A stretch of 36,204 bases of DNA from Bacteroidales bacterium (GTDB taxonomy: Bacteria; Bacteroidota; Bacteroidia; Bacteroidales; UBA932), in NCBI GenBank assembly GCA_017509755.1, contig JAFWOY010000025.1:1-36204 (forward strand), read 5' to 3'. Within the stretch, counting starts at the first letter, position 1. Each line of letters begins with the position of its first letter. The notes under the pieces were generated by a model. That model did no database searches, had not been told where the DNA came from, and worked only from the letters and a program-made list of their open reading frames with translations. Shown here one piece after another: positions 1 to 7,499 of this stretch. Both the position numbers and the translations under genes were made by a program.

Positions 1-600
1 GGCCAATATGTTCGATGACCTGCGTGAACGCGGTGTAGGGCATATCGGATTGGTGGTTGCCGACGGCCTCTCCGGATTGGATAAGGTTATCGGCGAAAAG
101 TTCCCCGGAACCGCCTTCCAGCGTTGCACGACGCATCTCAAGCGCAATATGCTGGCCCGAGTACGCCACGGCGACAAGAAGGCCCTCGCCGACGATATGC
201 GCGAAGTGTTCCGTACGGGAGACAAGAACTACACTGTGCAGCAGGGCGTAGCCGCATGGCGGGAGATGTGCCTGAAGTGGGGCAAGGATTACCGTTCTAT
301 CCGGAACATGGCCGAAGATGAAGACATCGCGTTCCACTTCACATATTTGAACTATGCGCCTCATATACAGTCGATGATATACACGACGAACTGGATCGAG
401 CGGCTCCAGAAGGACTTCAGACGGGTGACACGGATGCGGGGCGCAATGCCGGACGAGCTGTCGGTCATCGTGCTGATGGGCAAGACAGCGATGGACAAGG
501 AGTCCTACTGGAGGGTGATACCGAGGATGCGGGAGGAACGGGTTCTCTTCCCGAATGGTTAGGCACTCAGGGGCTTCCGGCCCCTGCCGCTGCGGCAGAC
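1..600 (+). mobile_element. Right part of an IS256-family insertion sequence (right end not defined)
   Basis: The element is inferred from its transposase. After the stop codon come two adjacent small hairpins (GGGGC/GCCCC at 570-584 and TGCCGC/GCGGCA at 585-597). The exact right inverted repeat cannot be set because the left end is outside the window; it may lie further right, up to about 705. The end given here is only a minimum. Confidence 0.55.
2..562 (+). CDS. IS256-family transposase, C-terminal part (cut by window edge)
   Basis: This is the C-terminal part of a DDE transposase of the IS256 (mutator) family, which moves an insertion sequence by cutting and joining its ends. The reading frame is open to the left edge, so the true start lies outside the window. 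Visible family features are the CTTHLKRN segment and, near the end, TTNWIERLQKDFRRVTRMRG, which carries the conserved final glutamate and the basic stretch typical of the family. The ORF closes with TAG and shows no frameshift in the visible part, so the copy could be intact. Next gene downstream is a radical-SAM activase on the same strand 178 bases away, so the element may have inserted upstream of an existing gene. Confidence 0.9.
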   Translation, partial: ANMFDDLRERGVGHIGLVVADGLSGLDKVIGEKFPGTAFQRCTTHLKRNMLARVRHGDKKALADDMREVFRTGDKNYTVQQGVAAWREMCLKWGKDYRSIRNMAEDEDIAFHFTYLNYAPHIQSMIYTTNWIERLQKDFRRVTRMRGAMPDELSVIVLMGKTAMDKESYWRVIPRMREERVLFPNG

Positions 601-620
601 CCCCGGGAAGTTTTTCATCA

Positions 621-652
621 GTTGCCTGATTGGCTGGAAAAATGTAAATTTG
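621..652 (+). promoter_or_regulatory. Putative Bacteroidetes-type promoter for the activase gene
   Basis: A TAAATTTG element (645-652) fits the Bacteroidetes -7 consensus TAnnTTTG; GTTG at 621-624, 20 bases upstream, is a weak -33 match. It would leave a leader of about 80 bases before the activase. It lies close to the insertion sequence and might be part of it. The 563-740 gap otherwise shows only the two small hairpins after the transposase. Confidence 0.4.
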
Positions 653-740
653 TACGTTCTTTAAATTGCAGAGTCCGTTCTGGACACACAAATTGGAACA
701 CTACCGAGAGAATAAGTAAGCGAATCGATCAATAATAACT

Positions 741-1649
741 ATGTATGCTATGCCCCTGATCTTCGATATCAAACGTTATGCGATCCACGACGGGCCGGGG
801 ATCCGGACCACGTTGTTCCTGAAAGGATGCCCGCTGCGGTGCATCTGGTGCCATAATCCGGAGAGTTGGAGTCCGCTGCCGCAGAAGCTTTATAAGCAGA
901 GCCGCTGTATTGGGTGTAGCAGTTGCGTAGCGGTGTGCCCGAATGGGGCGCTCGCGCTGACGCCGGATGGGATCCGTCCCACAGGGAATCCATGTATCCT
1001 GTGCGGGACCTGCATCCGGGAATGCCCTTCCAAGGCGCTGGAAATGAGTGGGGAACAGTGGGGGATGGAGGAACTGATGGCGGAAGTGGAGAAGGAGCGT
1101 GGCGTAATGGAACGCAGTGGCGGTGGCGTGACGCTTTGTGGAGGGGAGCCTCTCATGCATCCTTCTGAGACGCTGGCGTTACTCCAGGAACTCGGCCGCC
1201 GGGGTTTCCACCGGGCGGTGGACACTACTTTGTATGCGGCGGAGGACGTAGTCCGGCAAACGGCGACCCATTGCGAACTTTTCCTGGTCGATCTAAAGCT
1301 GATGGACAGCACGCTCCACGCCCGTTATACCGGCGTGCCCAACGAAAGCATTCTGGAGAACATCCGACTCATCGCCGATCTGGGCGCAACCTTCCGCATC
1401 CGCATCCCGCTGATTGTCGGCATCAATGCCGATGATGCCAACCTCGAGGCTTCGGCGCGCTTCCTGGCTTCGCTGCCCAGACTGCCGGAGGGCGTGGACC
1501 TGTTGCCGTATCACGATATCGGGAAAGGCAAGCACGCCCGCATGGGCACGACTTACAATCCGGAGGGCATTCCGATGGCTACGCCTTCCGATGCGGAATT
1601 GCAGCACGCACGCACCGTCTTTACGGCTTTTGGGCTGCCCGTTTCCTGA
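741..1649 (+). CDS. Glycyl-radical enzyme activating protein (radical SAM, PflA-like)
   Basis: Radical SAM enzyme that would install the glycyl radical on a partner such as pyruvate formate-lyase or a related lyase. The motif CPLRCIWC gives the CX3CX2C ligands at C30, C34 and C37, followed by the family's HNPES. An inserted two-cluster ferredoxin follows (C56, C59, C62, C66 and C85, C88, C91, C95), as in the longer activases of the diverse glycyl-radical enzymes rather than the short classical PflA. A GGG..CGGEP segment near residue 130 fits the SAM-contacting GGE motif. The length of 302 residues is normal. The start could also be the fourth codon (750). Its 3' end overlaps the convergent reductase gene by 29 bases. 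No glycyl-radical enzyme gene is present in the window, so the substrate is unknown. Confidence 0.9.
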   Translation: MYAMPLIFDIKRYAIHDGPGIRTTLFLKGCPLRCIWCHNPESWSPLPQKLYKQSRCIGCSSCVAVCPNGALALTPDGIRPTGNPCILCGTCIRECPSKALEMSGEQWGMEELMAEVEKERGVMERSGGGVTLCGGEPLMHPSETLALLQELGRRGFHRAVDTTLYAAEDVVRQTATHCELFLVDLKLMDSTLHARYTGVPNESILENIRLIADLGATFRIRIPLIVGINADDANLEASARFLASLPRLPEGVDLLPYHDIGKGKHARMGTTYNPEGIPMATPSDAELQHARTVFTAFGLPVS

Positions 1650-2820
1650 AGAAGAATTTGCGGACGAACTCGATGCCGATCCGATAGGGGAGCGGCCGGA
1701 GGGCTTTGTCGGCTTCTTTCAACTTTTCCCGGATGGGAATGGCTTGCGGGCAGTGCTTTTCGCACTTGCCGCATTCGATGCACTGACTCGCGAAGGCCGG
1801 TTTCTCTGTCAGGACAACGGTCTGCGCGTAGTGGAAGCGACCGGCACTCTTGGACTCGGTGTACATCTCGTTGTAGCAGCGGAAGGCGCCGGGGATATCC
1901 ACGCCTTGTGGACAAGGCATGCAATAGCGGCATCCTGTGCAGGGCACTTTTTCTTTTTCGCTGATGAGCTGGTTGACTTCGCGGATGAGGGCGAAATCGG
2001 ATTCGGTCCACTCCCCGACGCTGGCTTCGGACGCGGTCCGGACATTTTCCTCTACCATCTGAAGGGAGTTCATGCCCGAGAGGACAACCGTCACTTCCGG
2101 CTGGTTGTAAAGCCAGCGGAAGGCCCATTCCGCGGGGGTCCAGCCGCGCGGGTTTTGGGCGATGGCTTTCCTGGCTGCCTCCGGCAGCATGCCGACCAGT
2201 TTGCCGCCGCGCAGCGGCTCCATGATGATGACGGGAATGCCTTTGGCTGCGGCGGCTTTCAGGCCGGTGACGCCTGCCTGCGTGTGCTCGTCGCGGTAGT
2301 TGTATTGGATCTGGCAGAAATCCCAGTCATAGTCGTTGAGGATCTGCAGGAAATAGTCGGAACTGCCGTGGTAGGAAAAACCGATGTTGCGGATGGCGCC
2401 CGTGGCTTTCTTCCGGGCGATCCATTCCCGGATGCCGAGGGACTTGAGTTTCTCCCATTGGGCGAAATCGGTCATCTGGTGCATCAGGTAGTAGTCGATG
2501 TGGTCGGTGCGCAGGCGCCGGAGTTCTTCGTCGAAGAAGCGGTCCACAGCACTGATCTTCTGGACAAGGTATTGCGGAAGTTTGGTCGCGATGTACACCT
2601 GGTCGCGGATGCCGTTGCGCTCCAGGATCTGGCCGAGGGCTGCTTCGCTGCCCGGATAGATATAGGCGGTATCGTAGTAGTTGACGCCGGCCCGGAAAGC
2701 GGCCATGATTTCCTGTTCTGCCTTCTCCAGGTCGATGGCGGTGCCTTTGCGGGTAAAACGCATGCATCCATACCCCAGCAGGGAAAGCGCAGTTCCGTTT
2801 CGATCCTTTCTGTACTGCAT
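1621..2820 (-). CDS. Aldo/keto reductase with C-terminal two-cluster ferredoxin domain
   Basis: NAD(P)H-dependent oxidoreductase with an aldo/keto reductase TIM barrel (about residues 1-285) fused to a C-terminal domain with two [4Fe-4S] motifs (C294, C297, C300, C303 and C347, C350, C353, C357). The catalytic tetrad is visible as D50 and Y55 (in YYDTAYIY), K80 (IATK) and H114 (YYLMHQ). This fused architecture is common in anaerobes; the physiological substrate is not known, but coupling of the nicotinamide site to ferredoxin is the usual inference. The gene is convergent with the activase and divergent from hydB. A basic C-terminal tail (KFFFRKRAAQK) has no evident role. Length 399 residues is typical. 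Confidence 0.92.
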   Translation of the reverse strand: MQYRKDRNGTALSLLGYGCMRFTRKGTAIDLEKAEQEIMAAFRAGVNYYDTAYIYPGSEAALGQILERNGIRDQVYIATKLPQYLVQKISAVDRFFDEELRRLRTDHIDYYLMHQMTDFAQWEKLKSLGIREWIARKKATGAIRNIGFSYHGSSDYFLQILNDYDWDFCQIQYNYRDEHTQAGVTGLKAAAAKGIPVIIMEPLRGGKLVGMLPEAARKAIAQNPRGWTPAEWAFRWLYNQPEVTVVLSGMNSLQMVEENVRTASEASVGEWTESDFALIREVNQLISEKEKVPCTGCRYCMPCPQGVDIPGAFRCYNEMYTESKSAGRFHYAQTVVLTEKPAFASQCIECGKCEKHCPQAIPIREKLKEADKALRPLPYRIGIEFVRKFFFRKRAAQKP

Positions 2821-2837
2821 TTTCTTTCTATTTGGGC

Positions 2838-2845
2838 CAAAGATA
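2838..2845 (-). promoter_or_regulatory. -7 element of the aldo/keto reductase promoter
   Basis: On the minus strand TATCTTTG matches TAnnTTTG and sits 17 bases upstream of the start codon. No good -33 TTTG is seen at the expected distance. Confidence 0.5.
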
Positions 2846-2851
2846 CATTAT

Positions 2852-2885
2852 TTTGATAGGAATTGTTTACTTTTTTGTAAATTTG
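2852..2885 (+). promoter_or_regulatory. Putative promoter of the hydB-hydA-hydC operon
   Basis: TTTG at 2852-2855 and TAAATTTG at 2878-2885, separated by 22 bases, resemble the Bacteroidetes -33/-7 pair. The spacing is slightly long. The leader to the hydB start would be about 30 bases. Confidence 0.5.
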
Positions 2886-2920
2886 CAAACTTACATTTAA
2901 CTTGTCATTTACCCATCATA

Positions 2921-4825
2921 ATGAAAATTAAATCAGCCGATGCCCTCGACGGCATCCGACGGAAAGCCGCCAAGGCGTTGTCCGTCCGGGAGGCAAACAA
3001 ACGCGCCGGCACCATCGCCCCTTGCGGGCTGGAGACGGGTACCCCGCATATCCAGATTCTCTGCTGCGGCGGTACGGGTTGCAAAGCCTCTGAAAGTGCG
3101 AAGATCGTAGAAAACTTCCACGCGTCGCTTCAGGCCCACGGAATCACCGACAAGGTGGACGTGGTCGTGACCGGCTGCTTCGGCTTCTGCGAGAAAGGCC
3201 CGATCGTCAAGATCATGCCCGACAACACCTTCTACACCTCGGTCCGCCCGGCGGATGTGGAAGAGATCGTCACATCCCACATCATCGCGGGCAACCGCGT
3301 GGAGCGGCTCCTGTACCTTGATCCGGGTACGGGCCGTCATGTGAACGACTCCAAGCACATGAATTTCTACCGCAAGCAGATGCGTGTCGCGCTCCGCAAC
3401 TGCGGTGTCATCAATCCCGAGGATATCAACGAGTACATCGGCCGACACGGCTACCAGGCACTTGCCCGGAGCCTGAAGCGTCCCAGCCAGGAAGTTCTCG
3501 ACGATATCAAGGCATCCGGCCTCCGCGGCCGTGGCGGTGCCGGCTTCCCGACCGGCACGAAGTGGGAGATCGCCCGCAAGTTCAAGTCGGAGGACAAGTA
3601 TGTGGTCTGCAACGCCGATGAAGGTGACCCGGGTGCTTTCATGGACCGTTCCATCATGGAAGGCGACCCCAACTCGATCGTCGAAGCCATGACCATCTGC
3701 GGTTACTGCATCGAGGCGCACCACGGTCTGATCTACATCCGTGCCGAGTATCCGCTGGCCGTCGAGCGCCTGCGGATCGCCATCGCCCAGGCGCGAGAAT
3801 ATGGTCTCCTCGGCGAGAATATCCTCGGTTCGGGTTTCGATTTCGATATCGAGATCCGTTACGGTGCCGGTGCCTTCGTCTGCGGTGAGGAAACGGCCCT
3901 GATCCATTCCATGGAAGGCAAACGCGGTGAGCCGACGCTCAAGCCGCCGTTCCCGGCCGAAGCCGGTTACATGGGCAAGCCGACAAACGTCAATAACGTG
4001 GAGACCCTCGCCAACATCCCCGTGATCCTGACCCGCGGACCCCAGTGGTTCTCGTCCATCGGCACGGAGAAATCGAAGGGCACCAAGGTCTTCGCCCTGG
4101 CGGGCAAGATCAACAACGTCGGCCTGATCGAAGTCCCGATGGGTACCACCCTGCGGGAAATCATCTACGACATCGGCGGCGGCGTGAAGAACGGCAAACG
4201 GTTCAAAGCCGTACAGACCGGTGGCCCTTCCGGCGGCTGCCTTACGGAGAAACACCTCGATATCCCCATCGATTACGAAAGCCTGACGGCGGCCGGTTCG
4301 ATGATGGGTTCGGGCGGTATGATCGTGATGGACGAAGACGACTGCATGGTGTCGGTCGCCAAGTTCTATCTGGAGTTTACGGTCGGCGAGTCGTGCGGCA
4401 AATGCACGCCGTGCCGGATCGGCAACAAACGGATGCTGGAGATCCTGACCCGCATTACCGAAGGCAAAGGTGAGATGGCCGACCTGGACAAGCTTCAGGA
4501 CCTGGCTACTGTCATCAAGGATTCCGCACTCTGCGGTCTCGGACAGACCTCGCCGAATCCGGTGCTCTCGACGCTCGCCAACTTCCGGGATGAATATGTG
4601 GAACACGTGCGTGCGCACAAGTGCCGCGCCAAGAAGTGCAAGGCCTTGCTGACCTACACCATCGACCCGATGCGCTGCAAGGGATGCTCGGTGTGCGCGA
4701 AGTCCTGCCCGGCCCAGGCCATCATGGGCGAGAGCCGCAAACCGCACGTCATCAATCCGTACGTCTGTATCCGCTGCGGCATGTGCTTGTCGCGCTGCCA
4801 CTTCGGTGCCATCTCCGTAATCTAG
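2921..4825 (+). CDS. hydB: [FeFe]-hydrogenase NADH/FMN subunit HydB (NuoF-like)
   Basis: Flavin subunit of a trimeric NAD(H)-linked [FeFe]-hydrogenase, 634 residues, close to the usual HydB length. Domain order: N-terminal thioredoxin-like [2Fe-2S] domain (C49, C54, C86, C90 region), NuoF-like NADH/FMN domain beginning with RGRGGAGFPTGTKWE near residue 202 and the NADEGDPGAF stretch, an SLBB domain, the NuoF [4Fe-4S] site (C492, C495, C498, C538), and a C-terminal two-cluster ferredoxin (C586, C589, C592, C596; C616, C619, C622, C626). In known HydABC complexes this subunit reacts with NAD(H) and takes part in flavin-based bifurcation, coupling NADH and reduced ferredoxin to H2. The ATG at 2921 is chosen because upstream in-frame codons run through the promoter. 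It precedes hydA by 7 bases in one operon. Confidence 0.95.
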   Translation: MKIKSADALDGIRRKAAKALSVREANKRAGTIAPCGLETGTPHIQILCCGGTGCKASESAKIVENFHASLQAHGITDKVDVVVTGCFGFCEKGPIVKIMPDNTFYTSVRPADVEEIVTSHIIAGNRVERLLYLDPGTGRHVNDSKHMNFYRKQMRVALRNCGVINPEDINEYIGRHGYQALARSLKRPSQEVLDDIKASGLRGRGGAGFPTGTKWEIARKFKSEDKYVVCNADEGDPGAFMDRSIMEGDPNSIVEAMTICGYCIEAHHGLIYIRAEYPLAVERLRIAIAQAREYGLLGENILGSGFDFDIEIRYGAGAFVCGEETALIHSMEGKRGEPTLKPPFPAEAGYMGKPTNVNNVETLANIPVILTRGPQWFSSIGTEKSKGTKVFALAGKINNVGLIEVPMGTTLREIIYDIGGGVKNGKRFKAVQTGGPSGGCLTEKHLDIPIDYESLTAAGSMMGSGGMIVMDEDDCMVSVAKFYLEFTVGESCGKCTPCRIGNKRMLEILTRITEGKGEMADLDKLQDLATVIKDSALCGLGQTSPNPVLSTLANFRDEYVEHVRAHKCRAKKCKALLTYTIDPMRCKGCSVCAKSCPAQAIMGESRKPHVINPYVCIRCGMCLSRCHFGAISVI

Positions 4826-4832
4826 TACCACG

Positions 4833-6599
4833 ATGAACAAAAAAGTCAATCTTACCATAGACAACCGCCCGGTCTCCGTTGCACCGGGCACGACCGTCCT
4901 CGATGCCGCGGCTTCCGTCGGCATCGCCATCCCCACGCTCTGCCACATCGACCTCAAAGGCACCTGCGTGAAGAACAATCCGGCTTCCTGCCGTATCTGC
5001 GTCGTGGAAGTGGAAGGCCGCCGCAACCTGGCTCCTTCCTGCGCCACGGTCTGCACCGAAGGTATGGTCGTGAAGACCAACTCCGCGCGCGTCATCAAGG
5101 CCCGCAAGACCATTGCGGAACTGATGCTCTCCGACCACCCGAACGACTGCCTCACTTGTCCCAAGTGCAGCGACTGCGAACTGCAGCGCCTGGTGATGCG
5201 TTTCAATATCCGCCAGATGCCGTTCACCGGTGGCGAGCAGTCCACCCGCAAGAAAGAGATTACAGCCGCCATCACGCGCAACATGGACAAGTGCATCCTC
5301 TGCCGCCGTTGCGAGGCTGTGTGCAACAATGTCCAGTCCGTGGGTGTCCTCGGCGCTGTCCGCCGCGGTTTCGACACCACCATCGCTCCGACCTTCGACC
5401 GCATGTTCAAGGACACGGATTGCACCTATTGCGGCCAGTGCGTCGCCGTCTGCCCGACGGGCGCCCTGACCGAGCGTGACAACACCGACCGCCTGATGGA
5501 TGACCTGGTGGATCCCAACAAGATCGTCATCGCCCAGCCGGCTCCCGCTGTCCGCGTGGCCCTCGGCGAGGAGTTCGGCATGAAGCCTGGCTCCATCGTG
5601 ACCGGCAAGATGGTGTCCGCCCTCCGTTACCTGGGCTTCACCAAGGTGTTCGACACGGACTTCGCCGCCGACCTAACCATCATGGAAGAAGGCGCCGAGA
5701 TCCTCAAACGCCTGAAAGCCCATCTGGCCGGCGACAAGAGCGTCAAGCTTCCGATCATGACGTCGTGCTGCCCGGCCTGGGTCAATTTCTTCGAGCACAA
5801 CTATCCCGACCTGCTCGACTATCCGTCTTCGGCCAAGTCGCCGGCCCAGATGTTCGGCGCCATTGCCAAGACCTGGTGGTGTGAACAGCGGAGCATCAAT
5901 CCCAAGAAGGTGGTGGTCGTCTCGATCATGCCTTGCCTGGCCAAGAAATACGAATGCGAGCGCGAAGAGTTCTCCGTGGACGGCAACAATCCCGACGTGG
6001 ACTATTCCATCTCCACCCGCGAACTGGCACGTCTCATCAAGCGGGCCAACATCCGCTTTACCGAGCTCCCTGACAGTGATTTCGACACGCCGCTGGGCGA
6101 GTCCTCCGGTGCCGGCGCCATCTTCGGCGCGACGGGCGGCGTGATGGAAGCGGCCCTCCGTACGGTCTATGAAGTCTATACGGGCAAGGTGCTCGAGAAA
6201 CTGGAATTCACCGAAGTCCGCGGTCTCGAGGGCATCAAGGAAGCGACCATCGACCTGGCCGGCTTCCCGCTCAAGGTCTGTGTGGCCCACACGCTCAGCA
6301 ATGCCCGTATCCTGATGGACAAGTTGCGCAAAGGGGAACTCAACTACCATGTCGTGGAAGTGATGGCCTGCCCGGGCGGCTGCATCGGCGGCGCCGGCCA
6401 GCCGTATCATCACGGCAACATCGAGATCCTGAAGGCCCGTGCGGCTGCCATCTACCGCGAGGATGAAGGCAAGCCCATCCGCTTGAGCCACAAGAATCCG
6501 GATATTATCAAGCTCTATGAATCGTTCCTCGGCGAGCCGCTGAGCGAGCGTTCCGAGGAGCTGCTTCACACCCATTATTACAACAAACAGATCCAGTAG
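4833..6599 (+). CDS. hydA: [FeFe]-hydrogenase catalytic subunit HydA (group A, HydABC type)
   Basis: Catalytic subunit that makes or oxidises H2 at the H-cluster; 588 residues. N-terminal [2Fe-2S] domain (C37, C53, C56, C70), a His/Cys [4Fe-4S] site (H102, C106, C109, C115), a two-cluster ferredoxin (C154, C157, C160, C164; C197, C200, C203, C207), then the H-domain. All three H-cluster signatures are present: TSCCPAW (310-316), MPCLAKKYE (366-374) and MACPGGCIGGAGQP (511-524). The proton-relay cysteine C312 is conserved, so this is a true catalytic enzyme. L3 reads GGAGQP where GGGQP is common. Two bases separate it from hydC. Gene order B-A-C and the NuoE/NuoF-like partners point to the bifurcating or NAD-linked group A3; bifurcation itself cannot be proved from sequence. 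Confidence 0.96.
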   Translation: MNKKVNLTIDNRPVSVAPGTTVLDAAASVGIAIPTLCHIDLKGTCVKNNPASCRICVVEVEGRRNLAPSCATVCTEGMVVKTNSARVIKARKTIAELMLSDHPNDCLTCPKCSDCELQRLVMRFNIRQMPFTGGEQSTRKKEITAAITRNMDKCILCRRCEAVCNNVQSVGVLGAVRRGFDTTIAPTFDRMFKDTDCTYCGQCVAVCPTGALTERDNTDRLMDDLVDPNKIVIAQPAPAVRVALGEEFGMKPGSIVTGKMVSALRYLGFTKVFDTDFAADLTIMEEGAEILKRLKAHLAGDKSVKLPIMTSCCPAWVNFFEHNYPDLLDYPSSAKSPAQMFGAIAKTWWCEQRSINPKKVVVVSIMPCLAKKYECEREEFSVDGNNPDVDYSISTRELARLIKRANIRFTELPDSDFDTPLGESSGAGAIFGATGGVMEAALRTVYEVYTGKVLEKLEFTEVRGLEGIKEATIDLAGFPLKVCVAHTLSNARILMDKLRKGELNYHVVEVMACPGGCIGGAGQPYHHGNIEILKARAAAIYREDEGKPIRLSHKNPDIIKLYESFLGEPLSERSEELLHTHYYNKQIQ

Positions 6600-6601
6600 T
6601 C

Positions 6602-7087
6602 ATGGCTGAAATGAAATTATCTTGCGAGGCTGTCCGCCAGGTGGAGGAAGTCTGCGAAAAATTCAATAACGATCCGGGTGAACTGATTGCCATCCTGCAC
6701 GAATGCCAGTCGAAGCTGGGTTACCTGCCCGAACCGGTGCAGCGCGTCGTCGCCAGGCAGCTGAACATTCCCGCTTCGAAGGTGTACGGCGTGGTGACGT
6801 TCTATTCGTTCTTTACGATGACGCCCAAGGGCAAGTATCCGATCTCGGTCTGTCTGGGTACGGCCTGCTATGTACGGGGTGCCGACAAACTGCTGGAAGA
6901 ATTCAAGCGGGTGCTGGGCATCGATGTCGGTGAGACGACCCCCGACGGCAAATTCTCCCTCGACTGCCTGCGCTGCGTGGGTGCGTGCGGCCTTGCGCCG
7001 GTGGCCACCATCGCGGAGAAGGTGTATGGCCGCCTGAATCCGGCGGACATCCAGAAGATCGTGGACGAGTTCGCGAATCGGGATTGA
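6602..7087 (+). CDS. hydC: [FeFe]-hydrogenase subunit HydC (NuoE-like [2Fe-2S])
   Basis: Small electron-transfer subunit of the trimeric hydrogenase, 161 residues, homologous to NuoE of complex I. It has an N-terminal helical bundle and a C-terminal thioredoxin-like fold holding one [2Fe-2S] cluster with ligands C84, C89, C125 and C129 (CLGTAC and CLRCVGACG). The family motif VYGVVTFYSFF lies near residue 61. It is the last gene of the operon: only 2 bases from hydA, and followed 21 bases later by a strong intrinsic terminator. Confidence 0.95.
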   Translation: MAEMKLSCEAVRQVEEVCEKFNNDPGELIAILHECQSKLGYLPEPVQRVVARQLNIPASKVYGVVTFYSFFTMTPKGKYPISVCLGTACYVRGADKLLEEFKRVLGIDVGETTPDGKFSLDCLRCVGACGLAPVATIAEKVYGRLNPADIQKIVDEFANRD

Positions 7088-7108
7088 CGGTTACAACTTC
7101 TTTGACTT

Positions 7109-7145
7109 GAAGCGGCCGGAGCAATCCGGCCGCTTCCTTTTTCCG
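7109..7145 (+). terminator. Intrinsic terminator after hydC
   Basis: A perfect 12-bp stem (7109-7120 with 7125-7136), loop GCAA, is followed directly by CTTTTT. This separates the hydBAC operon from the sensor operon. Confidence 0.88.
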
Positions 7146-7147
7146 GT

Positions 7148-7178
7148 TTTGATTATTCCTTTTTTTGGGGTATTTTTG
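7148..7178 (+). promoter_or_regulatory. Promoter of the sensor/group B hydrogenase operon
   Basis: TTTG (7148-7151), exactly 19 bases, then TATTTTTG (7171-7178): a full match to the Bacteroidetes housekeeping promoter. It starts immediately after the terminator and leaves a leader of about 15 bases before the ATG at 7200. Confidence 0.75.
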
Positions 7179-7199
7179 TAAATTAAATCGATTCCTGCT

Positions 7200-7490
7200 A
7201 TGATTCTGAAAGTCTGTGTCGGCAGTTCCTGCCACTTGAAAGGTTCCTATGATGTCATCGAGGCCATGAAAGAGGTCATCAAGAAATGCGACGTGGAGGA
7301 CCTGGTGGAGTTACGGGCCAGTTTCTGTCTGGGTTGCTGTGCCCAGGGCGTCACCGTCAAGGCCGAAGGACTTGACAACCCGTCGGTGGAACACCTGGAG
7401 AACGGCGATGTCCTGTTCCATAATGTCAATAGCCAGAACGTGGAAGAACTCTTCCTGAACGAGGTGTATCCCTATATCATCAAGAAATAG
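7200..7490 (+). CDS. Thioredoxin-like [2Fe-2S] ferredoxin (NuoE/HydC C-domain type)
   Basis: Stand-alone 96-residue thioredoxin-like ferredoxin corresponding to the C-terminal half of NuoE/HydC without the helical N-terminus. Cluster ligands are visible as C6 and C11 (VCVGSSC) and C43/C46/C47 (SFCLGCC). It is the first gene of an operon with the sensory hydrogenase (9 bases to the next start), so it most likely passes electrons to or from HydS; that role is inferred from position. Small proteins of this type are often found beside PAS-containing [FeFe]-hydrogenases. Confidence 0.85.
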   Translation: MILKVCVGSSCHLKGSYDVIEAMKEVIKKCDVEDLVELRASFCLGCCAQGVTVKAEGLDNPSVEHLENGDVLFHNVNSQNVEELFLNEVYPYIIKK

Positions 7491-7499
7491 CGTCCGGCC

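Noticed and set aside
570..622. Intrinsic terminator after the transposase gene
   Set aside because: Two hairpins are present, but the run of T residues comes about 14 bases later and is not attached to a stem, so the case is too weak.
741..1649. HydE, the third hydrogenase maturase
   Set aside because: The HNPES sequence after the CX3CX2C motif and the inserted two-cluster ferredoxin identify a glycyl-radical activase instead.
2933..5425. A minus-strand ORF of 830 codons antisense to hydB and the start of hydA
   Set aside because: Complement of strongly conserved hydrogenase genes; no recognisable domain and no promoter or signal of its own.
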